Assembly (NCBI GenBank): GCA_003553905.1
Contig: PWEA01000009.1
Location: forward strand, 1 to 46,927
Reading direction: 5' to 3'
Length of the DNA stretch: 46,927 bases
Source of the DNA: Candidatus Aenigmatarchaeota archaeon
Lineage (GTDB): Archaea > Aenigmatarchaeota > Aenigmatarchaeia > PWEA01
A program made the position numbers and the translations under genes. The notes below the pieces were generated by a model. That model made no database searches. It was not told where the DNA came from and was given only the letters and a program-made list of their open reading frames with translations. How positions within the stretch are numbered: the stretch's first letter is position 1; every line of letters begins with the position of its first letter. Positions 1-6,617 of this stretch are shown here, piece after piece.

Positions 1-1
1 C

Positions 2-787
2 TTTGATAATTCACATGGTTATGTATATTACTCTTATTCGACAGGCGAGATAAAGGGGAGCGATGGTGTCGGCGGACTGATTGGATATATAATAGGTGGT
101 GGAGCCGAGTATTCATACTGGAACACCGAAACGTCGGGTCTTGAAGAGGACGGTGCCGAAGGCTCGGAGCCGAGGACCACCGAGGAGATGACATATCTCT
201 ATGAGGATACATATGTAGACTGGGACTTTGATAACACGTGGGAGGACGGGGCACACGCAACGGTGGAGGATCACGAGGGAAATGTCGGTTATCCTGCACT
301 GCAGTGGCAGTCCGTTATGGATGGTTATACTTTGACCATAGACGTAGTAGGTGAAGGAAGCACGGATCCGTCAGAAGGGGTACATACATACAGCGAAGGT
401 GATGAAGTGGATATAACGGCCTATCCGTATGGTATATGGGAGTTCGACGAGTGGACAGGTGACGAAACAGGAACACAGCAACAGATAACAGTAACTATGG
501 ATTCTGACAAGACCATAACTGCAAACTTTGTGGTCGACGAGAATATCACGATCACAGGCATTGGCCACGAGCTATTCATTAATTATTACGATTCGGATGA
601 TAGTTTCTCTCTGCGTATACACCCAAGTGGACTTATCGTAGATGATCAGACAGGGGAACCATTTGATAATGCGACAGGTACGATGCCTCTTTTGAGACCG
701 GGACGCACAAACGAGGTAAACGTAACTTCATTCTACCCGCTTGATTACAAGTTTACATGGTACGAGTTCGTTAAAGTAGAGCCCTGA
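2..787 (+). CDS. C-terminal part of a GLUG / InlB-repeat surface protein (5' end outside window)
   Basis: The reading frame is open from the window edge, so the true start lies upstream. The first ~60 visible residues follow the GLUG pattern (YSYSTGEIKGSDGVGGLIG, then a Tyr-Trp-x-Thr-Glu-Thr-Ser-Gly segment and a TTEEM end), which occurs in large secreted or adhesin-like proteins. Next comes one divergent InlB-type repeat (GEGSTDPSEGVHTYSEGDEV, then FDEWTGDE and KTITANF). A final ~80-residue domain ends the protein and is unrecognised. No membrane anchor is visible at the C-terminus. The protein is inferred to be extracellular, from the repeat families only. Confidence 0.8.
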   Translation, partial: FDNSHGYVYYSYSTGEIKGSDGVGGLIGYIIGGGAEYSYWNTETSGLEEDGAEGSEPRTTEEMTYLYEDTYVDWDFDNTWEDGAHATVEDHEGNVGYPALQWQSVMDGYTLTIDVVGEGSTDPSEGVHTYSEGDEVDITAYPYGIWEFDEWTGDETGTQQQITVTMDSDKTITANFVVDENITITGIGHELFINYYDSDDSFSLRIHPSGLIVDDQTGEPFDNATGTMPLLRPGRTNEVNVTSFYPLDYKFTWYEFVKVEP

Positions 788-794
788 TGGGTTT

Positions 795-2138
795 CTAGGT
801 GAAATACTTCAGACTTTCTTGTTTCTCTCGTTTGGTTAGAAGTTTCGATACTGATGTCCATTCCTCGAATTCAAGGCCGAGAACACTTTTGAGATAATCG
901 AACGTCTGTTTTCTTCCTTTGAACTTCATCGGTCTTTCCTTTAGTGCACTCCGCACAGACTCTCTTACGTTCCATACACCCACTGGAAGTATATAACCCG
1001 GTTTTGCTTCTCTGAGCACTATGGCACCCGCTTGTTTTCTTTCTTCCTCCATCTTTTCAAGAACCGCAAGCCTTGCCGAATAGTAGCAGCCTCCTATGGA
1101 TGCATATTCGCTTCTTCCGTCGAACTCTTCGTGGTCTCCAAAAATTGTTATTGAGTCTCTGGAAGGGTTCCACGTTGTTTCCGGATAAAAGGCTTCTATA
1201 AGTTCGTATCTCCATGATTCGGGTGTAAAAACGACAACCCACTGATTGTCAAGGTAGTTTGTCTTATATACACGCCATTCGTCTATCCTTTGATACGTTT
1301 TAACATTTCTGCGCATGTCTTTACCTAGGATATCATCTACAGCTGTTATACTCCACCTAGTTGGTACAAACTTTCTCCTTCCCTTTACACCTGTTCCACC
1401 TACCATGAATATATCCTGTATTCTTGATACAGGCACACCCTTCCTATATAGTCTTTTTACACCTTCCTCCGCTCCGAGATCCGTGTCATAAAACACATCT
1501 TCAAGACGACTGTCAGAGTTCATGGTTCCTCTTCGGAATGATTCCATCGGTGCAGATGGGCCGTGTGGCTGTGATCTTCCATCAAGTTTTATTCCATCGT
1601 CAAGACTCTTTTTGAACCTTACCTCTGTTTCTGCAGGATTCTTTGCCAGGGCAAGATATCTTATTTCGTTGTCTTCACCTCCAAGGTTTCGGATATCCAC
1701 GTCCTTGGAGAGCTTTTTCTTGCCCCTGGCCAGACTGCTTCTCATCCTGATGATGTCTTTCATATCGGCGCTTCCGAACCACTCCTCTGGTTGAGAGTAT
1801 ATGGAAGTATCACCCTTTTCGGGCGGCACAAGTGGTCCTATATTCACACGTGGGTAGTTGTAACGTCCGATGAAAACAGAAGGAGGCGAATTTCCCTCTA
1901 TTGTCTTCGTGTCGAATCTCTTGTCTTTTCCTTCTCCCATCCGCGAGTAGTATTTCTCCAGAACAGGACACCTCTCCTTGCCACAGAGCTTTTTGGCTCC
2001 GCGACATTTCAAGCACATGTTCCTTGCGGCGGGATCAAGTTTAGGAGCAACCTCTCTAGAAAAACTTTTTATGTTTCCCTTTACCTTACCCACACTTACA
2101 TTTTTAACAGGAGTCTTTCCGCCCATAGTAGTTAACAA
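795..2138 (-). CDS. nreA: Archaeal DNA-repair protein Nre
   Basis: 447 residues, the usual length for archaeal Nre. Four cysteines near the N-terminus (C42, C45, C52, C57; CLKC and CGKERC) form the expected zinc site, followed by the conserved NYPRVNIGPLVPP block. The last eight residues, QESLKYFT, match a PCNA-interaction (PIP) box; family knowledge from Haloferax NreA links Nre and its PIP box to repair of DNA damage together with PCNA. A second Met four codons inside is an alternative start. It is the last gene of a reverse-strand operon behind an OB-fold protein (gap 38 bases), which supports a DNA-related role. Confidence 0.9.
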   Translation of the reverse strand: MLTTMGGKTPVKNVSVGKVKGNIKSFSREVAPKLDPAARNMCLKCRGAKKLCGKERCPVLEKYYSRMGEGKDKRFDTKTIEGNSPPSVFIGRYNYPRVNIGPLVPPEKGDTSIYSQPEEWFGSADMKDIIRMRSSLARGKKKLSKDVDIRNLGGEDNEIRYLALAKNPAETEVRFKKSLDDGIKLDGRSQPHGPSAPMESFRRGTMNSDSRLEDVFYDTDLGAEEGVKRLYRKGVPVSRIQDIFMVGGTGVKGRRKFVPTRWSITAVDDILGKDMRRNVKTYQRIDEWRVYKTNYLDNQWVVVFTPESWRYELIEAFYPETTWNPSRDSITIFGDHEEFDGRSEYASIGGCYYSARLAVLEKMEEERKQAGAIVLREAKPGYILPVGVWNVRESVRSALKERPMKFKGRKQTFDYLKSVLGLEFEEWTSVSKLLTKREKQESLKYFT

Positions 2139-2176
2139 TAGAATTCAATACTTTTATCCTCTGTTCTCGGACAGAG

Positions 2177-2512
2177 CTATTCCTTAACTTCTTCGATTTT
2201 TTTCAGAGCCTTTTCATAGAGGTCCTTATTGAATTTTTGGAAGTCCTGTATAGCTTCGCCATCGACTGATCCTTCTGAGGGTCTTCCAACAACTCTTACC
2301 AGATCCCCTTCTTCGTAGTTTCCGAGGTCCTTTGAAAGGTCAAATCCTACCTCCAGTGTGCCGGTCCCATCGTCAACGGCAACTCTGCTTTCTCCTTTGT
2401 CTACAATGGTCCCTATCACAGATATACGTATGTCACCTTCATCCACTTCCTCGATTTTTTTGTATACGGCAGGTGCTCGTCTTCTTTCTTCATCCATTGG
2501 CATTCTTATCAT
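2177..2512 (-). CDS. Small OB-fold, RPA-like nucleic-acid-binding protein
   Basis: 111 residues with one OB-fold pattern: strands around DIRISVIGTIVDKG, SRVAVDDGTGTLEVGF and GDLVRVVGRPSE. The DDGTGTLEV turn is typical of RPA/RecG-type single-strand-binding domains. The C-terminal ~25 residues are charged and helical. The gene overlaps the upstream zinc-finger gene; Met1, Met4 and Met6 are all possible starts, and an AAAGGAGCT ribosome site sits directly before Met1. It may be a small RPA subunit or an RPA-associated protein. The Nre partnership is inferred from operon position. Confidence 0.75.
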   Translation of the reverse strand: MIRMPMDEERRRAPAVYKKIEEVDEGDIRISVIGTIVDKGESRVAVDDGTGTLEVGFDLSKDLGNYEEGDLVRVVGRPSEGSVDGEAIQDFQKFNKDLYEKALKKIEEVKE

Positions 2513-2816
2513 AGCTCCTTTGTTTTAAGATATTTTCTATTTCCTGGTTGTTAGGGTCTTCGGTTGTTTCTTCTTGTGTTTCTTCTGTTACGTTGTATTC
2601 ATCGTCAATTCCGTCTACTTCCCCGAGTGCAAGCATGAGTACGATTCCGATCAGAACTATTATTCCCGCAAGGATCCAAGGTCTTGCTGACCTAAGTTCC
2701 AGTGGTTTTTCGGGTTCTTCGGGGCCCTTTGCTATACTTTTGTGGACCTGAGCCTTGTGTATCTTGAGACCCTTTTCCGAATCGAAGCTCTTTCCACACT
2801 TCTTGCATTTTTCCAT
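2490..2816 (-). CDS. C2H2 zinc-finger protein with one membrane segment
   Basis: 108 residues. Residues 1-25 form a single classical C2H2 finger (CKKCGKSF, then HKAQVH). Residues ~48-65 are a hydrophobic segment (WILAGIIVLIGIVLMLALG), followed by an acidic Glu/Thr-rich tail. The arrangement suggests a cytosolic finger tethered to the membrane with the acidic tail outside, but topology is inferred. First gene of the operon leading to the OB-fold protein and Nre. Function unknown. Confidence 0.7.
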   Translation of the reverse strand: MEKCKKCGKSFDSEKGLKIHKAQVHKSIAKGPEEPEKPLELRSARPWILAGIIVLIGIVLMLALGEVDGIDDEYNVTEETQEETTEDPNNQEIENILKQRSYDKNANG

Positions 2817-2890
2817 ATAGACAAATTATTGTGTAATGGTTAAAAAACTTTCTTCGTACTTATTAATCCCCCTGGAGTCACAACAAAGAT

Positions 2891-2898
2891 TTTATATA
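2891..2898 (+). promoter_or_regulatory. TATA box of the 50-residue zinc protein
   Basis: TTTATATA lies 65-72 bases before the ATG at 2963. With a start about 25 bases downstream the mRNA would carry a ~45-base leader, which agrees with the strong GGAGGTGA ribosome site at 2950-2957. Confidence 0.5.
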
Positions 2899-2962
2899 GA
2901 TACAAGGCTAATATGAAATATCTTAAAAAATTCTTAAAAAACGGTTTTTGGAGGTGAAAGCT

Positions 2963-3115
2963 ATGGCTTTGAAGTGTGATGTTTGCGGTTGTGATCTGGA
3001 TGGTTCCAATCTTGGTTTTGTTAAAAATCCCAGGGATTCAAAAAAGGTAACAAAATGCAAGGGATGTCATGAGGTTAATAGACCCAAAAAGGAGAGTAGT
3101 TACACGCTCCTGTAG
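2963..3115 (+). CDS. 50-residue zinc-ribbon protein
   Basis: Translation gives MALKCDVCGCDL... with cysteine pairs CDVC (plus a nearby third Cys) and CKGC about 25 residues apart, a compact zinc-ribbon pattern. The GGAGGTGA ribosome site five bases before the ATG and the upstream TATA box support a real gene in spite of its size. It converges on the reverse-strand membrane gene that ends at 3119. Specific function cannot be read from the sequence. Confidence 0.75.
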   Translation: MALKCDVCGCDLDGSNLGFVKNPRDSKKVTKCKGCHEVNRPKKESSYTLL

Positions 3116-3118
3116 TTT

Positions 3119-3331
3119 TCAGCCACCGGAAGCCCGCCTTAGGGCTACAATCGGAAGATATAGCAAGGCCTTTGGGTGTAGTGCTTCACCAAACAGCAGC
3201 CACGTAAGGAACATAAAAAACAGTCCCATGATAAAAAACTTTATGAGCTTACCAATCAACCCACTCTTCTTGATATAATCGACCCGTAACAGACTTATGG
3301 TTAAAATCAGGTTTTCAGCCAAATACATCAT
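3119..3331 (-). CDS. Small membrane protein, unknown
   Basis: 70 residues with a hydrophobic core (IMGLFFMFLTWLLFGEAL) and a second moderately hydrophobic segment (LLYLPIVAL). The start ATGATG overlaps the end of the upstream gene by 17 bases, so the two are likely co-transcribed. No family recognised; confidence rests on the overlap and the membrane pattern. Confidence 0.45.
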   Translation of the reverse strand: MMYLAENLILTISLLRVDYIKKSGLIGKLIKFFIMGLFFMFLTWLLFGEALHPKALLYLPIVALRRASGG

Positions 3332-3596
3332 CTATAATTTCCTCCTCTCTGGTTTTTTCCTCTCTTTCGACTTTTTTCTCTTCCTTTACGGTGGTGTAAC
3401 CTTTGAAACGCGCACCCTTTATAGTTATTTCCTTCTCCTTTACTGTGCCTTCTGTCATCATCTCATCTAGCCTTTTTCGTAGTTCCTCTTCTTCTACACT
3501 TAAAGCGAACTTGTTTCTTAGTTCATCTCTTATTCTTGAAAAGGTCGGGAGTCCTCTTATCCTCCCTATTGCTTCTTTTATTATTTCGTGGTCCAT
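3315..3596 (-). CDS. Small charged helical protein, possible winged-helix
   Basis: 93 residues; the first ~60 read as helices plus a wing-like strand pair (FSRIRDELRNKF, EEELRKRLDEMMTEGTVKEK), compatible with a small winged helix. The C-terminus is a Lys/Glu-rich stretch. Divergent from nurA across only 66 bases, so the two share a promoter region. No assigned function. Confidence 0.55.
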   Translation of the reverse strand: MDHEIIKEAIGRIRGLPTFSRIRDELRNKFALSVEEEELRKRLDEMMTEGTVKEKEITIKGARFKGYTTVKEEKKVEREEKTREEEIIDDVFG

Positions 3597-3662
3597 TTTA
3601 TCATTTCTTCGAACTCGATTCTTCTGCCTAGTTTTATTAGTTTGGCAGGATTTATTTAAGTT

Positions 3663-4745
3663 ATGCAGGAAATACTATCTGAGCTTGATGAAATAGCAAG
3701 GAAGGTCGGTGTTCTGGAAAACAAAAGAGAAAAACTCGGCAGTTTTCTTCGGGATGTAAAGGACGCAGAGATAGAAGGAGAAAGGATACCCGAAAGGAAA
3801 ATTTCGATACCCGTCGAGGAACATGGGATGAACGGACAGAGTATATGTGGAATCGATGGTGGACTGTTGAAGAAGGCTTACCATGCAGTTGATCTTGTTC
3901 TAACGAAGGCTGTTGCCGTTGTGTTTGAGTTTGAAAATGGACTGGGTGGGGTGGACTACTTCCCAAGTCCCCTGCCCACACCAAAGCTGTCGGTATTCAC
4001 AGAGCCGCTTTCCAGGGAGGATTTTTCACTGGCTGCAAATCTCGAAAGGATGGAAATAGAGATAGATCTTGCTCTTGGTATAATGGATTCAAGGGAGGTT
4101 GATCTCCTTCTTATGGATGGATCCCTTTTACCTCATCCTTCCGTCAATCCTAAAAAGGGTTCTGCAGTTGAAGACAGATTTAATGAGGTAGTCGATATGT
4201 ATGGAGATATGCTTGAAAGACCGCCCTGTCTGATTGCGGGTATATCGGAAGATTCGAGATCGAGAAAGTTTTCAAGGATAGTTTCGGACGATATACTAGA
4301 AAAAGTTGAAAGTACAAAGAAAGACGAACTGAAAAATGTTCTGAAGGGCACAAGGGACACAAACCTGCTTTTTCATGTTTTGAAACAAGGCGAAAGAACA
4401 TCTTATTTTAAATACTACGATGACTCCGAGGGTTCACATCTTCCGAAGGAGCTGGTGAAGGATATCTATTCCTTTTATCTTAAGTCTACTATGTACGATA
4501 GACCCTTTAGAGTAGATTTTCATGCACCAGAAAATCCTGGGAGAGTAGCCGACGAAATAGCATCTCGGCTTCTTGTACTTTCTTCTGAAAACGAAGAATA
4601 TGCCATACCCACTGTTCTCATAGAGGCCGACAAGAGAGCTTCCCTGCGAGAGGAAGAACTCCATTTCATATATTCCTCTCTACAGGACAAAGTTGGCGAT
4701 GTACCTTCTCTTTATAGGCTCAGAAGAGAGAAAAGGCCATTTTAA
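3663..4745 (+). CDS. nurA: NurA 5'-3' nuclease
   Basis: 360 residues with the NurA motifs: ICGIDGG (residues 61-67), LLLMDGSLLPHP (148-159), and later FHAPE and VLIEADK blocks; the acidic residues of IDGG and DGS are the expected metal ligands. NurA works with the hexameric HerA translocase to resect double-strand breaks after Mre11-Rad50. herA lies about 10 kb downstream in the same window rather than next door. The ATG at 3663 follows an A/T-rich TATA-like stretch very closely. The stop overlaps the convergent phosphoesterase gene by four bases. Confidence 0.9.
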   Translation: MQEILSELDEIARKVGVLENKREKLGSFLRDVKDAEIEGERIPERKISIPVEEHGMNGQSICGIDGGLLKKAYHAVDLVLTKAVAVVFEFENGLGGVDYFPSPLPTPKLSVFTEPLSREDFSLAANLERMEIEIDLALGIMDSREVDLLLMDGSLLPHPSVNPKKGSAVEDRFNEVVDMYGDMLERPPCLIAGISEDSRSRKFSRIVSDDILEKVESTKKDELKNVLKGTRDTNLLFHVLKQGERTSYFKYYDDSEGSHLPKELVKDIYSFYLKSTMYDRPFRVDFHAPENPGRVADEIASRLLVLSSENEEYAIPTVLIEADKRASLREEELHFIYSSLQDKVGDVPSLYRLRREKRPF

Positions 4746-5491
4746 AGGTCTTCGAGTTTTCCTAAAAAGGTTCCGTCGAGTAGATATATTCCTGAATCTT
4801 CAATCTCCATCATCCCATTTTTTAACATCGGTCCGAGGAGGCGCTTTTCTCTGTCTTTATTCATGGGCATTCCTGTTATCAGTTCGTTGAATGTGGGTGT
4901 TATGATGATATTTTCCAGTTTTCCTTTACCAAACTTCTTTTTCACAGCATCCCTGTTTACAGGTCCCTTTACCCAACATGGAACTGTAGATGAAAACCCA
5001 AGGCTGTCCTTAAACTGAATCGATGGGTGCGAGTGTCCCCTGATAAGGGTTTCTGAGTTTTTAATATCTTCATCGGGCCAGGACTGGCCGTGGTTGAAGT
5101 AGAATTTACCTTCCCTGAAACCGCTGGTAGGTGATATCTCGACGTCTGCGTTACCTACTAGATCTTCTATATTTCCATCATGGTTTCCTTTGGATATCTT
5201 TATGTCTACGTGTCTGGACAGCTCTTCGAAGAACCCAGGAAGATTTTCTTTCTCGGAAACTGAAGTCCTCGGAACGTTGTGTTTGACGTCTCCGAGAAGT
5301 ACAAGCCTGTCTACTTCTGTGTCTTCTATGAGTTTAAGGATCCTCTTCTTCTGTCTACCTGCCCTGGGTGGGATGGATATACCTTTCTTGTAGATCTCAT
5401 ATTCGAGCCCGAGGTGAAGATCGGCTATAACTAGGGTTTTTTTCGTGAGTTCATCTATAACTAGAGCAGGCTTTTCCTTTAGAAATTTCAT
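4742..5491 (-). CDS. ICC-like metallophosphoesterase (COG1407 type)
   Basis: 249 residues of the calcineurin-like phosphoesterase fold. Metal motifs in order: VIADLHLG (D24, H26), LLGDVKH (D68), KGNHDG (102-106), and RGHSHPS further on. The DLHLGLE start and spacing match the archaeal COG1407 group, often linked by context to DNA metabolism; the substrate is unknown. Its start overlaps the stop of the upstream phosphoesterase gene by four bases (ATGA), so the two are translated as a pair. Confidence 0.8.
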   Translation of the reverse strand: MKFLKEKPALVIDELTKKTLVIADLHLGLEYEIYKKGISIPPRAGRQKKRILKLIEDTEVDRLVLLGDVKHNVPRTSVSEKENLPGFFEELSRHVDIKISKGNHDGNIEDLVGNADVEISPTSGFREGKFYFNHGQSWPDEDIKNSETLIRGHSHPSIQFKDSLGFSSTVPCWVKGPVNRDAVKKKFGKGKLENIIITPTFNELITGMPMNKDREKRLLGPMLKNGMMEIEDSGIYLLDGTFLGKLEDL

Positions 5492-6084
5492 CTTTCCAGC
5501 CTTTTTATTTCCTTGATTTCATCGCCTTCTACTATCAGTCTATAGCCCATAACTTTCTGTGAGGCAGATGCGTTTATGACCTTTGTGTTTCCAACAGTCG
5601 AGACCCCTTCTGCTTCATGTACATGGCCGCATAACCACGCCAAGGGTTGTTTCTCATCTATAATTTCTCTGAATTCAGGAACACCTATTCTAGCACCACT
5701 GTGAATTTCGTCTCTAATCCTCTGTGGTGGTTCATGTGACCCTATTATTACCTTACCCGGATCCACGTCTTCGAATCTTTCGATTACTTTTTTCTTCAGA
5801 TCCGGAAAATGATGTGATCCCACCATCACAAATCTTATGTTTTCATAGTCGAAACTGTCTATATTTTTCAGATATGGGAGCTTCTTCATTCCGTAGTCAC
5901 GGTTGCCTGGTATAAATGACTTTTTCTCTACATCCAGACCTGTGACCAGTTTTGAGAAAAAACGTTTTGACATGAAGTCACCGAGACCCAGGAAAACATC
6001 GTACTGCTCCCTTTCTACCTCGTCCAGGACCTCTCTAAGAAGTCTCATGTTTCCATGCGGGTCGGCAAGTGCAAATATTTTCAT
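5488..6084 (-). CDS. Metallophosphoesterase (COG2129 type), intact parent of the chimeric copy
   Basis: 198 residues. Metal motifs: ALADPHGN (D8, H10), LGLGDF (D36), PGNRDYG (60-64), IGSHEPP, and CGHVHEAEG near the end, so the catalytic set is complete. Homologues hydrolyse phosphodiesters or phosphomonoesters; the substrate is not predictable here. First gene of a two-gene phosphoesterase operon. Its first 60 residues and its promoter are duplicated at 12456-12686 (see there). Confidence 0.85.
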   Translation of the reverse strand: MKIFALADPHGNMRLLREVLDEVEREQYDVFLGLGDFMSKRFFSKLVTGLDVEKKSFIPGNRDYGMKKLPYLKNIDSFDYENIRFVMVGSHHFPDLKKKVIERFEDVDPGKVIIGSHEPPQRIRDEIHSGARIGVPEFREIIDEKQPLAWLCGHVHEAEGVSTVGNTKVINASASQKVMGYRLIVEGDEIKEIKRLER

Positions 6085-6140
6085 ACTATCACTGTTAATA
6101 CCACTAATCTTTTTTGCAAAGGGTTTTATATATTCCGGTT
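5905..6140. repeat. Segmental duplication, copy A (promoter plus first 60 codons)
   Basis: Codons 1-60 of the intact phosphoesterase and the TATA region at 6122-6140 (GGTTTTATATATTCCGGTT) recur at 12456-12686. By hand alignment 52 of 60 residues are identical, while about two dozen of those identical codons differ at synonymous sites. Similarity stops sharply after the IPG residues. Confidence 0.85.
6124..6134 (-). promoter_or_regulatory. TATA box of the phosphoesterase operon
   Basis: Read on the reverse strand this is AATATATAAAA, 40-50 bases before the ATG at 6084. The same element sits upstream of the chimeric copy at 12670-12680, so it moved with the duplication. Confidence 0.6.
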
Positions 6141-6176
6141 CTGTTTGTCTTCGGTCACTAAAGTTCTCCGGGAAAA

Positions 6177-6184
6177 TTTATAAG
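6177..6184 (+). promoter_or_regulatory. TATA box of the MazG-like gene
   Basis: TTTATAAG is 25-32 bases before the ATG at 6209, so transcription should begin at or next to the start codon; a leaderless mRNA is inferred. Confidence 0.6.
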
Positions 6185-6208
6185 TATATTGCAACTGTTA
6201 GAGATAGT

Positions 6209-6535
6209 ATGGGAAAAACGACATTGGACCAACTGGTCGATATTGTCATGGAGCAGGCCCGCGAAAACGGATTTGGCACCGAACCAGATGAGGTCGATGT
6301 AGCGGAGAAAATTGCTCTTATACATTCCGAGGTTTCGGAAGCATTCGAAGCATATCGTCACAAGAATATGGACGGAAAGGACGGATTCAAGGAGGAGCTG
6401 GGTGATGCAGTCCAGCGTATAGTGCATCTCTGTGGTATCTTTGACATAGATATTGAGAAAGAGATACTCGAAAAGATTGAACACAACAGAGACAGAGACT
6501 GGAACTGGAAAGATATGAATGAGAAACATTCCTAA
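6209..6535 (+). CDS. MazG-like nucleotide pyrophosphohydrolase
   Basis: 108 residues, all-alpha NTP-pyrophosphatase type. The metal-binding pattern is seen as EVSEAFEAYR (residues 41-50) and KEELGDAVQRIV (61-72), giving the ExxE...EExxD ligand set. Family members cleave (d)NTPs or house-clean abnormal nucleotides. The start at 6209 is chosen because the TATA box sits at the leaderless distance; the frame is open further upstream, but that stretch lies antisense to the divergent phosphoesterase. It stands before the AddB/AddA-like pair but has its own promoter. Confidence 0.85.
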   Translation: MGKTTLDQLVDIVMEQARENGFGTEPDEVDVAEKIALIHSEVSEAFEAYRHKNMDGKDGFKEELGDAVQRIVHLCGIFDIDIEKEILEKIEHNRDRDWNWKDMNEKHS

Positions 6536-6617
6536 TCAGATCTATGGGATCTAACTCCGGGTTTGTTTTCTTGGGAATTTTTCAAATATTAAATAAAAAG
6601 AGGAGAATGTTTTTTTG

